The notes: generated by a model not told the origin, from the letters alone. A DNA stretch of 64,000 nucleotides from Scilla litardierei (GCA_030789695.1 CM061142.1:567353281-567417280), one strand, 5' to 3'. Positions 1-11,724 are shown, counted from the first letter of the stretch. Made by a program: numbers and translations.

Positions 1-240
1 CCGGCCCTGGCCCTGGCCCTACCCTGGCATAGGCCAGGGCCTGGCCGGTCGGCCCTGGCCCTGCCCTGGCTTCGGCCAGGGCCTGGCCAGAGCCCTTGCA
101 GAGGCCGTGGCCGGCCCTGGCCTAGGCCAGGGCGCCGGCCCTGGCATCGGCCAGGGCCGCAGGCCAAAGACGCGGCCGGCCCTGGCATCGGCCGGGGCCC
201 AGGGCAGCCGAGCCTCGCCTGCATCCCTACGAGGCCGGTG
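1..240. repeat. GC-rich array of split palindromes
   Basis: The motif GGCCCTGGC and its reverse complement GCCAGGGCC alternate, usually 3-4 bases apart, so that units of the form GGCCCTGGC-N3-GGCCAGGGCC recur at least five times (for example around 22-41, 75-92, 115-131, 135-156 and 178-199). The stretch is far richer in G+C than the rest of the window. I see no coding potential. It resembles the palindrome arrays in the LTRs described below but uses a different motif, so it may be the cis-region of a further LTR family whose start lies left of the window. Confidence 0.7.
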
Positions 241-387
241 GCGGTAGCTTGCAGAAAACTCCCCTCAGGGGGTGTTCAACCTTGGCCATGCTGCAATGGC
301 AACTCTCTCTTCGGGGAGGGGAATCCGGCCTTGGCACGGCCATGGCTCGACACCGGCAATGGCCGGGGCATGCCACTACCTCCCGCT

Positions 388-426
388 GCAAAATACGTTT
401 GCAAAATACGTTTTCAAAATACGTTT
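388..426 (+). repeat. Triplicated 13-bp unit
   Basis: The unit (G/T)CAAAATACGTTT occurs three times head to tail between 388 and 426. No gene is visible between 241 and 884. The remaining bases of this interval hold GC-rich sequence up to about 385 and the leader of Copia-1 after 466. Confidence 0.75.
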
Positions 427-471
427 TTTTCAAAAACACTCTTCCGTTGCAAGTACTATAAGAGTACTATT

Positions 472-585
472 GTTTGATAAGTGATGGGGAAATATTGAAA
501 ATTGTTCTAGATGGTGATTGGCATCGAATGACCTTTCCGATTCTAGAGCAACATCTTCAATATTTTTCGAAAGTAACTTATCAAA
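472..585. repeat. Imperfect foldback in Copia-1 leader
   Basis: TTTGATAAGT at 472-481 is the exact reverse complement of ACTTATCAAA at 576-585. Inside these ends GAAATATTGAA and TTCTAGA have matching partners, giving an interrupted stem of roughly 45 bp per arm. It lies upstream of the Copia-1 gag and could be an RNA hairpin of the leader or a small foldback insertion. No terminal duplication was found to support the second option. Confidence 0.55.
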
Positions 586-884
586 TATAATAATATCATT
601 CCAAATGGGAGTGATATTAGACTAGTCCTAATATTTACACATTCAATTGATTCAGTGTCTCAATGGATCATGATTCGACCAGTGGTTGTTTGGAATAGTT
701 TTGTGGGTCACCTCAGCTCTGTCTGGGGATAGTGAACCATGGACTAGCCATTCCCTTGGTTGGTCCGTTGGCCGAGACAATTGAATCATGAAAATGTGGT
801 AAAATAATGACTATGTTTAGAAATTTATGCAATTTTTTTTGATCGAACTTGTTTTTATGTCTTTTGCAGCATTTTAAAGCTAAA

Positions 885-2588
885 ATGTCTTCCGCTACTA
901 AGAATATTGTTGCTGAGTTGAACAAAGGTGAAAAACTCAACGACGATAATTACAAACTATGGTCCATAAAGATACAATATGTTCTAGAGGAGCAAGAAGT
1001 GCTCGAAACTCTAACAAACATAATGATTGAACCTGAGTTAGGCACTACGACCCACCACAGAAGAGACAAGGAAGCCTTTGATGCTTGGTCTCGGAAGAAC
1101 AAAATTGCTCGCATTACGTTGTTATCAAGTATGGCCGACGACATAATGCGAATCTTCCGAGAACATGACCTAGCTATGGACATATGGTCCAAGCTGGAGG
1201 AGAAGTTTGGTGGCACCTCGGTGACCAAACTTCGCTCTTTAACTATAAAATTCGATTCGTACAAAAAACGTCCAAATCATTCTATGGGAATGCATCTGCG
1301 ACACATGGTGAATCTTATTTTAGAGTTAAAGGATGAATGTCATGTGCTCACTGATGAGCAACAAATCCAGGCGGTCATACGTTCCCTACCAATCGAATGG
1401 GAACACATGAAGATGCATATCACTCATAATGAGAGCATCAAGAATTTCAACGATGTTTCTAAGCACCTCGAGTTAGAGGAAGAGCGGCTTGCGGCCACCA
1501 AGTCAAGTGCAGAAGTGCACATGGTTGCTAGTTCCTTACACGGGGGAAAGAAACGTAAAAATCGCTCGAAGTATGATCATGAACATAAAAGGCAACCAGC
1601 GTCTACCAAGAAACCCAAACATAAGGGTGGGAACAAGAAATGGCACAAGAAGAAGGACTTAAAGAAGATCAAGTGCTTCAAGTGCAACAAGTTAGGTCAC
1701 TTTGCCCGTTCTTGTACGGATGGAGGTGACAAGGTAACTTGTAATAATACTAGTTACATATGTGTTTCTAGTTCAATATTTCTTGTAGAATCTAATCCAT
1801 TTTGGATAATTGATTCAGGTGCCACTGACCATATAGCAAGGGACAGACGGTCCTTCGTGGAGTATCACCGGATACCCCAAGGAACGAAGTGGATATATGT
1901 AGGAAACAACACACGTGTTGAAGTGAAAGGCGTTGGGACGTGCAAGCTCGTCTTGGACAACGGCCGCACTATCTTACTTCATGATGTCCTCTTCGCTCCA
2001 AATATTCAAAGGAATATTATATCTGTGGTTGTATTAATGGGACTTGGTTATAGTTGGTTCTTTCATAATTGTAATGTGGACCTATCTTGTAATAATTCTG
2101 TAATTGGTTCTGGGTATGTTTTCAAAGGATTCATTGTATTAAATACGATGTACGATTCCTCTAATTTGAATGAAAATTTCCTTGTTGCAAATTCTTCGAT
2201 TTCTGAATCTGATGTAATTTGTTGGCACGCAAGGCTTGGTCACATTGGACCAACACGTATGAATAGACTTGCCAAATGTGGCCTTCTATCCAATGTTTCA
2301 AAGGTCGAAATGTCGACTTGCGAACATTGCCTTGTAGGGAAATCTTATCGCAAGACATTTGGAACCGGCACAAGGGCCGAGGTTCCATTGCAGCTTATCC
2401 ATTCGGACATATGTGATCCGATGAATGTCAAGACAAGACGCGGGAAGTCCTACTTCATCACTTTTATTGATGACTTCACCCGATTCGGACATATCTATTT
2501 GATATCCCACAAAAGTGAAGCATTAACCTGCTTTAAAAACTATATGAGTTTAGTGGAAAATCATTTAGATCGCAAGATTAAGGTCTGA
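885..2588 (+). pseudogene. Copia-1 gag-protease-integrase fragment
   Basis: The first ATG in good context is at 885, directly after a TTTTGCAG stretch that could be a splice acceptor. About 567 codons stay open. Residues 1-200 resemble the Ty1/copia Gag (UBN2/DUF4219 type). A CX2CX4HX4C zinc knuckle begins at residue 264 (first Cys codon 1674). The aspartic protease signature DSGATDH starts near residue 310. The GAG-pre-integrase segment (WHARLGHIG) and the first beta strands of the integrase core follow. The frame ends at TGA 2586-2588, where the sequence jumps to the RNase H part in another frame. The integrase therefore lacks most of its catalytic core. This element can no longer encode a working Pol. 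Identity as copia Gag-Pol is secure; the reading-frame break is seen directly. Confidence 0.88.
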
Positions 2589-2590
2589 AA

Positions 2591-3301
2591 ATGTGTCCAA
2601 AGAACCAAAAGGAAAAGGAAATTATGGAAAAAGTTCCATATTCCAGTGCAGTTGGTAGTCTTATGTACGCTATGATGTGTACAAGACCGGACATCTGTTT
2701 TGCCGTTGGAATGGTAAGTCGTTACCAATCCAATCCAGGGCAAGCACACTGGAAAGCGGTTAAGAGGATAATGCGGTATCTTAAAGGGACTGCGGACTAT
2801 GCTTTATGCTATCAAGGAGATGCCTTGAGGCTCGAAGGCTACACTGATGCTGATTGGGCGGGTGATCTCGATGAGCGACGATCGACCTCAGGATATGTTT
2901 TTCTACTCGGATCTGGTGCAATATCCTGGAGTAGCAAAAAGCAATCCAGCATCGCACTTTCAACTATGGAAGTCGAGTTTGTGGCATTTAGCATGGCAGT
3001 CCAAGAAGCTGTTTGGCTTAGGAGGTTCTTAGACAGGCTAATTGATGCAAGTGACTCAGGTGCTGTACCAATACACAGTGACAGTCAAACATCTATAGCC
3101 TATGTCAAAGATCTAAAATTCCATTGTAAGACCAAACACATTGATATCCGCTACAAATTTGCAAAAGATTTTGATAAGAACAAGAAGGTAGACATTAAGT
3201 ACATATCTACGCATGAGATGATAGCGGATCCGCTTACGAAGGCGATCCCTAGAGATGTGTTTTACAAACAATTATCATCTCAAGGATTGCGTAAGAGTTG
3301 A
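2591..3301 (+). pseudogene. Copia-1 C-terminal RT/RNase H fragment
   Basis: This 236-codon frame starts at ATG 2591, three bases after the stop of the previous frame and in a different phase. It encodes the region after the copia reverse transcriptase palm (the VGSLMYAM segment) and the RNase H domain. The acidic residue of YTDADWAG and the conserved segments near STMEVEF and HIDIRYK are visible, as is the terminal DPLTK motif. A full copia RT (YVDD box) is absent. The simplest explanation is a deletion of roughly 2 kb between the integrase and this point. Confidence 0.88.
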
Positions 3302-4296
3302 GTTGTATCAATGTATGATCCCATGTCTATGAAAGATCAAATTTAATAAAAGAATAAGTTCTTTTCGACATTGCATATGAGTTTCTTGAAAATGTTTGTG
3401 TACATTTAAAATCTCAACTATATTTTCTAGTATGTCAGACAGATTGAGGTTGGCTCTCTCACATGAGCAACCGCTTTTTTTATCAGACAGATAAGATAAA
3501 GATGAGACCTGTTTAAAGTCAAAATCGTCAGACGGATGATTTTGAGTCATGACTTAAACAAAATGGTCGTATGAAAGATCTGCATCATATGGATGCTTAC
3601 AAAAGATCTAAGAGAATGTTTTCTTGTCTGTCTTATGCGGGATGTGGGTCCAGGAGATCAATGAGTAGTAAAAGGGACTCAAAGTCAGACATTGTGGTGT
3701 CTGACCATCATCGTTACAGCATCATTAAGACATACGCTCCCTGGGAAAGGAGTGATGTTGTAATACGTATTCATACTACGTATGCATTTGACCATTGGGT
3801 TAGAATAGTAATTGTGTTTACTATTATGTGAGACCCAAAGACCACATGGGTCTTGAATTTCTTACCCTTATGGACTCTAATTGGTTCCTTTAGATTTGAC
3901 TGGGTGATAGCTGTTTTGGCATGTTGCTTGTGGACTATGATCAATTCGGTCCGGTGGGGCATATTAGAAAAGCGAGTCAAGTCAAGATCGAAAGGATCGC
4001 AAGAAGAGGAAGATTAATTTCATATTCACATTTGGACTTTAGAGATTCAAAGCTGGCCAGCCAATTGTAATCCAGATAGGATTCAATTGTTGAATATAAA
4101 GTATAAGAAATGTGAGGAAATAATCTAGGGTAAAACATGCGTTGATCTACTCAACTTTGCACCTCAAGGAGTGTTGTGTATCTCTAACAAGTGCACAACA
4201 GCAGACTCTATGCACATGACGATCACACGGTCTATTTCTCAGTATGATAAACACAAGAACTATTTCCTTACAATCCCCTCAAGTGTGAGTGGGAGA
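3302..4296 (+). other. Copia-1 3' non-coding region and polypurine tract
   Basis: No convincing gene is present. The stretch lies between the RNase H stop and the 3' LTR and ends with a purine-rich tract (GTGAGTGGGAGA, about 4285-4296) directly before the LTR start, as expected for plus-strand priming. Confidence 0.6.
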
Positions 4297-4823
4297 TGTT
4301 GGATATGGACGACATGTATACACCCATGAGGGGATGTATGAGGGTCTATGGATGTCAGATGTCGCGTGCATGAAAACATGTGCGAAGGGAACCTTTTCAT
4401 ATGTGGAAAGGACCACTCGATAAGTGGAAAAAGTCACATTATAAGTGCATAAAGGCACTTGATAAGTGCATGAAGAAGAGGATAAGCAAGGGTGTTAATA
4501 TAAGCTAATAAGCTTATATGTAGTTATTTCCTACAATAACTACCCCTAAAGCCTATAAATAGGACCCAAGGGTAAGGCATTTTAGGCTAATCATTCATGC
4601 CATAAGTTTGCATAAGGAAATCTTTTTCCTCTTCTCCCTTCCATCAAGTTCTTCTCCTAAAGTGAGATTTAGACGGTGAAAACGCTGCTTTGATCCTCTG
4701 TGATAAAGTACCGACCATTGTGGCGAATCCGAGGGCAAAGTTCAGAGACTACAGCGCAGCGTACGCTAACGTAAGTCTCTCCTCTCATTCGATCCTATAT
4801 CGTTCTTTTGATAGGATCCATCA
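4297..4823 (+). repeat. Copia-1 3' LTR
   Basis: The LTR starts TGTTGGATATGG right after a polypurine tract. A TATA box (CCTATAAATAG) lies at 4552-4562, and several ATAAGTG repeats sit upstream of it (about 4420-4490). I place the end at CCATCA, 4823, because Athila RNase H codons resume immediately after. No second copy is in the window, so the 3' boundary is an estimate. Confidence 0.6.
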
Positions 4824-6714
4824 TCTACTACTATAAGAGTTTGACTTGGAGATCCAGGACAAAAAGGGCACGGACAATCTTGTGGCAGATCACTTATCAA
4901 GGCTAATCCGTGACGGAAAGGACGAAAGCTTACCTATTGATGAGACATTTGCCGACGAGAAGCTCTCCGCCTTTCGACCCATGGAGGTACCTTGGTATGC
5001 GGATTACGTGAAGTATTTAGCGTGCAGTATCAAACCGCATGGCATGGCCACACAACAAAAGAGGAGATTCATGCATGAAGTCCGGAGCTATTTTTGGGAA
5101 GACCCATACCTCTTCAAGGTATGCAAGGATGGGATTATACGGAGATGTGTTTCGAAAGAAGATGCTACTTCCATCATCTCACATTGCCATGACATGCCAT
5201 GCGGAGGACATGTGGCTGCTTCCAAAACCATCACGAAGATATTGCATTACGGATTCTTTTGGCCCACTATGTTCAAGGACACACATGAGTTCGTCAAAAA
5301 GAGTGACCGAAGGACGGGAAACATATCCAAGCGGAATGAGATGCCGATGAAACCTATCTTGGAGATTGAGCTATTTGATTGTTGGGGAGTAGATTTCATG
5401 GGACCCTTTCCATCCAGCAAAGGAAACAAATATGTATTATTGGTCGTCGACTATGTTTCGAAATGGGTGGAAGCTATTGATACTCCAACCAACGACGCAA
5501 GAGTGGTCTCTAAGTTCTTCAAGCAAAACATATTTCCCTGCTTTGGAGTACCAAGAACATTGATAATCGATGGAGGTAGCCATTTCATAGAGAGCAAGTT
5601 CGAAGCCATGCTAAAGAAGCACGGAGTGCATCATAGTGTTGGTTTGGCTTATCACCCTCAAATAAGTGGGCAAGTGGAAGTGTCAAATAGGGAAATCAAG
5701 CAAATCCTAGAGAAGACGGTGGATAGGTCAAGAAAGAATTGGTCCATGAAGTTGAACGATGCACTATGGGCATACCCTATGGCTTTTCAAACCCCCATTG
5801 GCACCATCCCATACCAGCTAGTATATGGGAAAGCGTGCCATTTACCGGTGGAGTTGGAGCACCATGCTTATTGGGCTATCAAAACTCTAAATTATGATTA
5901 CAAGAGCGCAGCGGTACGACGTCTTCTGGACATAAATGAGCTTGATGAGATTAGAAGGGACGCCTATGAGAGCTCTAGAATTTATAAAGAAATAACCAAA
6001 ATCTTCCACGATGCCCACATTACCATAAGGTAATTCAAGGTTGGAGATAAGGTCTTACTATACAACTCAAGACTTCGACTCTTTTTCGGGAAGCTGAGAT
6101 CACGGTGGTCGGGACCAATCACCCTCCGCCACATGCATCCGGAAGGAGCTTTTGAGATAGAAGGAAACGACGGGGTACCATTCAAAGTTAACGGACAAAG
6201 ACTCAATCGCTACTCCACGGGAGATCCTATCGATTAATTGAAAAGTATCTATCTAGGAGAGGCTTCGACTCAAAGTTTGTCACACCTGCTTGATGAGGTC
6301 ATTGATGATGTCGTGCCATATGTCGTTGGAGCCTTGCACACGGAGAGCCTTGATGGAGTCCCAAATACCAAGTACGGCACCCCAATTGAAGAACCACTGG
6401 ATCCTCTCATCGAGGAAGTGACCAAGCTCACCGATGAAGAAAAGAACGACACTGATGTCGTGATGATTAGAGAGCTCTGCAAGCTCTCTACGGTGCAGTA
6501 AAGGGAGAAAGCGCCACCGGTAAACACACCTCAATCGCCAAAAAAGAAGAAAGATACCAAGAATGCAAGCTTGGGGGAGTCATCCCTCAACACCATTAGA
6601 GAGGAGGCACACACTAGGGAGGCCAAAGAAGAACAAACGCTACATCTGAACCCAAGTGGCCTCCCCGGAAAGTTTCACATGCTCATCTCCTATGCGCCGA
6701 ACATTGCGCACTAA
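4824..6714 (+). pseudogene. Athila-A RNase H end and integrase
   Basis: The frame opens with the last RNase H residues (LEIQDKKGTDNLVADHL, from 4846), then integrase. The DDE residues can be placed: Asp of VDFMGPF, Asp of IIDGGSHF, and Glu of [14 protein letters not shown]. The N-terminal HHCC zinc finger is damaged: the His pair is present but the second Cys pair seen in Athila-B (CDRC) is absent. In-frame stops occur at 4830-4832, 6031-6033, 6235-6237 and 6499-6501, so the protein is dead. The C-terminal acidic tail runs to about 6714. The closest relative in the window is the Athila-B pol at 49189-52745. Athila lineage is assigned from the integrase wording and the spacer that follows. Confidence 0.88.
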
Positions 6715-6759
6715 TCGCTAAATCTTAATGGGTCAAGCTCAAGACCTTAAACGAGTGCT

Positions 6760-6779
6760 TATCAGGAGGCAACCTGATA
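6760..6779 (+). other. Hairpin with AGGCAA loop after Athila-A pol
   Basis: TATCAGG (6760-6766) pairs perfectly with CCTGATA (6773-6779) around the loop AGGCAA. It lies 46 bases after the pol stop. Athila-B has a hairpin with the same loop but a different, still paired, stem at 52792-52809, 47 bases after its pol stop. Confidence 0.75.
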
Positions 6780-7903
6780 GTTTTATCTTAGTCGAATTTG
6801 AATTTTCATTTTTGTTTTAGATCTTTATTAGTTTAGAGAGTCAGAAGTCTTAGGAAAAATCCTAACAACGGGCTACATTTTTTATTGCAGGAAGAAGATG
6901 AAAGAAGTACATATCAATGGAGGGTAGCCATGGCAATAAAGAGCAGCTCCAATGATGTGCTCGAATGCCTAAGGAAGGAAGAAACCAAGGGACAGGAAGA
7001 AACAGCATCTGGAAGATAACAAGGAGTAGGAAGCTAAAGCAGACAGCCTACTCGGCCGAGTGATATAGTCACTCGGCCGAGTAGAAAATCCTCTCACCTG
7101 AGTGACACACTGACAGGGAAGTCTTGAAACCCCTCTCTTTGGATATTATTTTCCACTCGGCCGAGTTTCTTTGTTACTCGACCGAGTGAATTCTATGACT
7201 GAAAGCTTAAGTTTATGCTCTGCAAGGTCTGTATACTCGGCTGAGTACTTAGTCCACTCGCCCGAGTGACTCATCCCACTTGCCTTAGTAGCAGACTGCG
7301 ACAGAACTATCAAAAACACACACTCTGTTTCCAATTCCTCACTCGACCGAGTAGAACGTACTACTCGGTCGAGTCATACCCTAGCCGACTAAATTTTTTT
7401 TGAAAACTCCATCGAGCTACTCGACTGAGTGACGCACGTCACTCGACCGAGTGACTTACACAAAATCAGCACTATAAAATTTGAATCGGCAGCTCGGGGG
7501 ATCCCCAAATTGAAAACCATAGCTCTCCTTCCCGCACTCGCCACTCGCCCACAGCGCAACCCCACCGACGCCGGACCACCGTCCGCTGCCGCACCTATCG
7601 CTGCTCCCCTCCCATTTTGCCTTATTTCAACCCCTTTCTTCCCCTATTCATTTTGTGAGCACTATTCTTTCCCCATGCAAACTTAAACCCTATTTATAGC
7701 CTATTTTCTTTGATTTACCCCATGATTTCTGATATTCATTTCTAATTTTTGTCTTTGTGCTTAAGGATAGCTTGGGGGAGATCCTACGTTGATTTGGAGC
7801 TGTAGGGGAGCTCATCCGTTACGTGGAGCTGTGTCGTGCTTGGTACACTCACTCCTTACTTTATTCGGAGCACTTTGTAATTTTTGCATCTCACGGCACA
7901 CCC
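6780..7903 (+). other. Athila-A pol-ORF3 spacer
   Basis: No protein is supported here. The spacer holds the palindrome array listed at 7050-7452, a TATA-like ACTATAAAAT at 7471-7480, and an AGCTTGGGGGAG tract at 7769-7780. The layout matches 52810-53966 of Athila-B, where the same parts precede ORF3. Confidence 0.7.
7050..7452. promoter_or_regulatory. ACTCGGCCGAGT palindrome array, internal copy (Athila-A)
   Basis: About ten copies of ACTCGGCCGAGT or one- to two-base variants (CTCGACCGAG, CTCGCCCGAG, CTCGGCTGAG) are spread over 400 bp. A TATA-like TATAAA follows at 7473, about 20 bp after the last unit, and ORF3 starts at 7904. A similar array is present in the LTR of the same element (20463-20820). 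I infer an internal promoter for ORF3; the sequence shows only the array and the TATA-like box. Confidence 0.65.
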
Positions 7904-8158
7904 ATGCCTCCACGCCGCACTAGATCTAGTTCGAGGCAACCCGCTTCTAGGCAGAATAGGACTGGTAACCCCGGTCCCTCTTCCCCTAGAGCAGACTCCC
8001 CGCCCTTTAGCGAGCCACCACCCACGCTCCCGGCTCCCATTACCGCTCTTCCCTTTTGTCTAGTACTTCCACCACCCGCCCAGGGGACATATGATGTCGT
8101 CTTCAGAGACAACGATCAGGAAGACCAATTTGTCGCTATGCTCCTCCTCCTGGGTTAG
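7904..8158 (+). pseudogene. Athila-A ORF3 (env-like) remnant
   Basis: From ATG 7904 the frame encodes a basic N-terminus (MPPRRTRSSSRQ), then a Ser/Pro-rich stretch, ending at TAG 8156-8158. The start and the following VFRD segment match ORF3 of Athila-B (53967). The globular core present in Athila-B is missing: after 8158 the sequence passes quickly into Pro-rich, ORF3-tail-like sequence (about 8160-8310) and an AGCTTGGGGGAG tract at 8366-8377. A large internal deletion is the likely cause. ORF3 of Athila elements is called env-like because of its position; its function is unknown. Confidence 0.65.
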
Positions 8159-8560
8159 GGAGGCGGGACCACTCAGTAATCAGTTGAACAAGACCTGGCA
8201 GTCATTATTGATCTCGTTAGACGCCAGCGTCCACCTCCTCGTCCTCAACAGCGAGACCCATCTCCACCCCCAGAGGGTGGTGCTCCTGCTTGATGACTAT
8301 TGCTCCTAACCCTCTCCCCCTTATATAGTGTTCCCATCTGTCTGTTCGGGGCCCTGCTCTCACACAGCTTGGGGGAGAACCCATTTTGCACCATATGCAT
8401 ATGCCATCTACCATCATGCATCCTTCATTTGCTTGCCTGCTGCATACACCATTTTCATATATCATGCCATATTTTACTTTCTTTATTTTCCCTTTATTTT
8501 GCATAATCCATGCATCCTCATCCACCCACCCTTATCATATATGTCCTATGTCACACTTAG

Positions 8561-9746
8561 TGTTGGAATTTTATAATTCCATATCTCTATTCCATATGGT
8601 TTTGATATGACAAACTTAATAGTATTATTATTACTAACTCTTTTTGTGCAGAAAACCGACTAGTCGACATTTATGCATTGGAAATTATCACAATCATTGC
8701 CTACGCAAAGACTTCTCAAATACAGATGCATTCATATCTACGGATTTTTATGTAATAAATGTATTTTTCATTTTATAAGTTTTTAAGCCTGATGATGACT
8801 TATCTTAGATGCCTAGGGTCTCTCCTATCGTGTATCTATAGTCTAGGCTTTTCAGATTCTCAAAACTCCTCTTTAAAAAATTAGCGGACCAATTCATTTT
8901 TGCTGGCAGGCTAATTTTTCCTTTTCGATTTTGACCATGAAATTTGGTGGTCAACTTCCTTTCCATATCAGTTCCACATCTGTAAATTTTAACGGTCAAA
9001 TTTTGTCATTTCAAAATTAGCCGACCAACAAAATTTCACTGGCAGGCTAATTCTGTTTTTGACAGTTTTTCAGAACTGCTCTGTTCTATCCGTTGGGGGC
9101 TGTTTATGGCTGTTTATAATATAGCCGTTATAACTACTTCTCAATCCTATAAATAGATGGGTACCCACCTTTTCTTTTACACACTTCTTTTTCAACTTTC
9201 CTCTTTACAATTTTTAATTCTATTCTTCCTAAGAAAAAGTTCTGACATTTTTTTCATTTGAAGAAATAAAATTCTGATATTTTCTTCATTTGAAAACTGA
9301 AATATTCAAGAGTGTTTCTTCCATTCCAAATCTAGAAACTTGAAATTTCATTAAACACCATTCCTTTGAATTCCATTTGAAATTCATATCAAGGTTTTAG
9401 GTGTTGTTTTCATTCTTCATTTTTGTAAGTTGAATCTCTTGGTGTAGAGATTGTACAAAGTTTGGGACGTTGAGAGTGTCGCCATTTTTGTATGTTGTTG
9501 CTTACAGGGCAAGTGTTATAGTGGAGTGAAAATCTCTACGGGGTAGATGACTGGACATAGGATCACGAGGATCCGAACCAGGATAAATTCTTGGTGTTTG
9601 CGTTTGCTTGGCTGGTTTGCTTATTTGTTTTGTTTCATTAATTGTGTTGATTCTTTCACTGCAAGTTATTTATATTTAAAGGAATATACAAGTTACTTTG
9701 TATATCTCCTAATTGTTGACAATACTAATCATTTCCGCTGTTTAGT
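8561..9746 (+). repeat. Copia-G 5' LTR
   Basis: Starts TGTTGGAATTTTATAATTCC. It contains a TATA box (CCTATAAATAG, about 9149) and two AATTAGC(C/G)GACCAA-type sites upstream of it. The end is set where it stops matching the 3' LTR (after TTTAGT). Confidence 0.8.
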
Positions 9747-9845
9747 ATTGAAATAGCCATATTGACGATCCTTATATTTGGTATCAGTGCTTGGTTCAAG
9801 AGACGTGTCTATTTCCAATCTAACAATTGGCATCTCTGATGATCG

Positions 9846-11515
9846 ATGGCTTCAACAACACAATTTCCCAAAGGGCATTCTACCATAAGACCTCCATTGT
9901 TCACAGGCTCCAACTACTCATATTGGAAGCGACGAATGATGATCTACCTCCAGTAAATCGACTTCCAACTTTGGAACATTGTGGAGACATCTTACAACTA
10001 AGCCAACAACCTCTTATGGTGAATGGACCACTGTAGAGAAGGCCAATGCAACATTGAATTTTAAGGCGATGAATGCATTATTCTGTGCAATAAACAAGAA
10101 GGAATTCAATTGAGTCTCCCAGGCCACATCAGCATATGATATTTGGCATACACTCGAGGTAACACATGAAGGCACTAATAAAGTTAAGGAAACTACACTT
10201 TCTGTTTTTGTTCACAGATTTGAACTATTCAAAATGAAGCCCAACGAAACAATTGGCGAGATGTTTACGCGCTTCACAGATATTACCAACTCCTTGATCA
10301 CACTTTGGAAGACTTATACCCAAGTTGAGATGGTCCGAAAGATTCTTCGTGCTTTGACTCTTGAATGGGAGAAGAAGACCACAGCAATTGAAGAAGCCAA
10401 CAACCTATCTACTCTCACAGTCGAAAGCCTTATTGTAAATCTTATGGCATATGAAGTCCAACTTGAAGATAGAAAGCAAGAAAGCACCCACAAGAAGGAC
10501 CTTGCCTTTCGTGTGTCGTTAGGCAACGATGATTCAGCTGATGATGATGATTTGAAATACTTAACAAGAAAGTTCAAGAAGTATCTCAAAGGTAAGTTCA
10601 AAAATAAGAATTTTTTAAATACTAATGAGAATTCTTCATTGTGTTATCATTGTAATAAGCCAGGACACTTCAAGAAGGATTGCCCCTTACTTTCAAGTCA
10701 AAGAATGCTGAGAACTTCAACAAAGTATATAAGAAGAAGAAGGCATTTACGGCAACATGGGACGAATCTTCAGATGAAGATGAAAAAGAAAAAGAACAAA
10801 GTGCACATGTGTGTTTCATTGCTCAAGATGACAACAATCAAGTAAGTAGTTTATATAATGAAGAATTGTTAGATGCATTCAATGATTTGTATATGAGCTT
10901 TAAGAGATTAAATTCTATGCACACATCTTTGAAACATAACAATGACACTTTGATTGTTGAACACGAGGCACTTGTTTCAAAACTTGCATCTCATGATATG
11001 TTATCTTATGAAAGAGAACAACTTCTTACTCAGAATGTGTCCTTGAGCAAAGAGAATGAAATTCTAAAATTAGAAGTCTATGACTTCATGCACGCATATC
11101 CGAAATGGATACAAATATTTCATCGCTCAAGATGAAATACAACAAGATATCTTCTAATGTTGAAAAGTTCAACAAAGGAATGGATCATCTTAATGATTTG
11201 CTCTCATTTCAATATCCTACAAATCATCGACATGGGTTAGGTTATTCAAAGAAGAATGTTACCAACCCCAATGTTTCATCTTATTTGGATGTTAAACATA
11301 AGATTGTTGATGTACCTAAGAAGTATCATGCATCCATCTATGCTCATACTCATTTTGTGCCTAGGAAACCCACTCATTTACATATTTGGGTTCCTAAGGA
11401 CTTATGTCTGCATGATAATTATTTATATGTTGATTCATATATGAATAATATTGTTTATTCACATGATCATGTGGGAAAATCAAATTCTACATGGATTTGG
11501 TTTCCTAAGGACTAA
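9846..11515 (+). pseudogene. Copia-G gag, frameshifted
   Basis: The start at ATG 9846 opens a copia Gag N-terminus (PPLFTGSNYSYWKRRM) and is stopped early by TAA after YLQ. The rest is spread over three frames: 10234-10845 with the central Gag region and a CX2CX4HX4C zinc knuckle (CYHCNKPGHFKKDC, about 10641-10682), 10680-11135 with acidic and heptad-rich sequence, and 11105-11515 ending SNSTWIWFPKD. The final segment matches the end of the Sire-2 gag, so this is a Sirevirus-like Gag. At least two frameshifts and one stop inactivate it. Confidence 0.8.
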
Positions 11516-11724
11516 TCCCCCGGACCCTACATTATTGAGGGTACCATTGCTTAAATGTTTATTTTTCAGGTATCCAAAAGAAAAGAAGGTCATTGATGCC
11601 AATATCCTTTTTGACAATGACAAAGGGGGAGAAACACCATAATATGGCATTTACTCAAGGGGAATTATACGAATTTACTTAATTCATATTATTAAATGTT
11701 TGTCATCATCAAAAAGGGGAAGAA

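Larger units (their letters stand above)
466..4823 (+). mobile_element. Ty1/copia LTR retrotransposon remnant (Copia-1)
   Basis: The order gag, protease, start of integrase, then end of RNase H, 3' non-coding region and 3' LTR identifies a Ty1/copia element on the plus strand. Most of integrase and all of reverse transcriptase are missing, removed by a deletion joined near 2585-2595. No 5' LTR matching the 3' LTR is visible, so the left end is also lost. The 12-mer TACTATAAGAGT occurs at 454-465 and again at 4829-4840, flanking the remnant; this may be a duplication or chance. The right flank is Athila-A, so Copia-1 seems to have inserted into, or been joined to, Athila-A within its RNase H region. 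The copia lineage was not assigned. Confidence 0.85.

Noticed and set aside
472..585. MITE insertion
   Set aside because: Foldback ends are present but no target-site duplication could be recognised, so it is listed only as a foldback.
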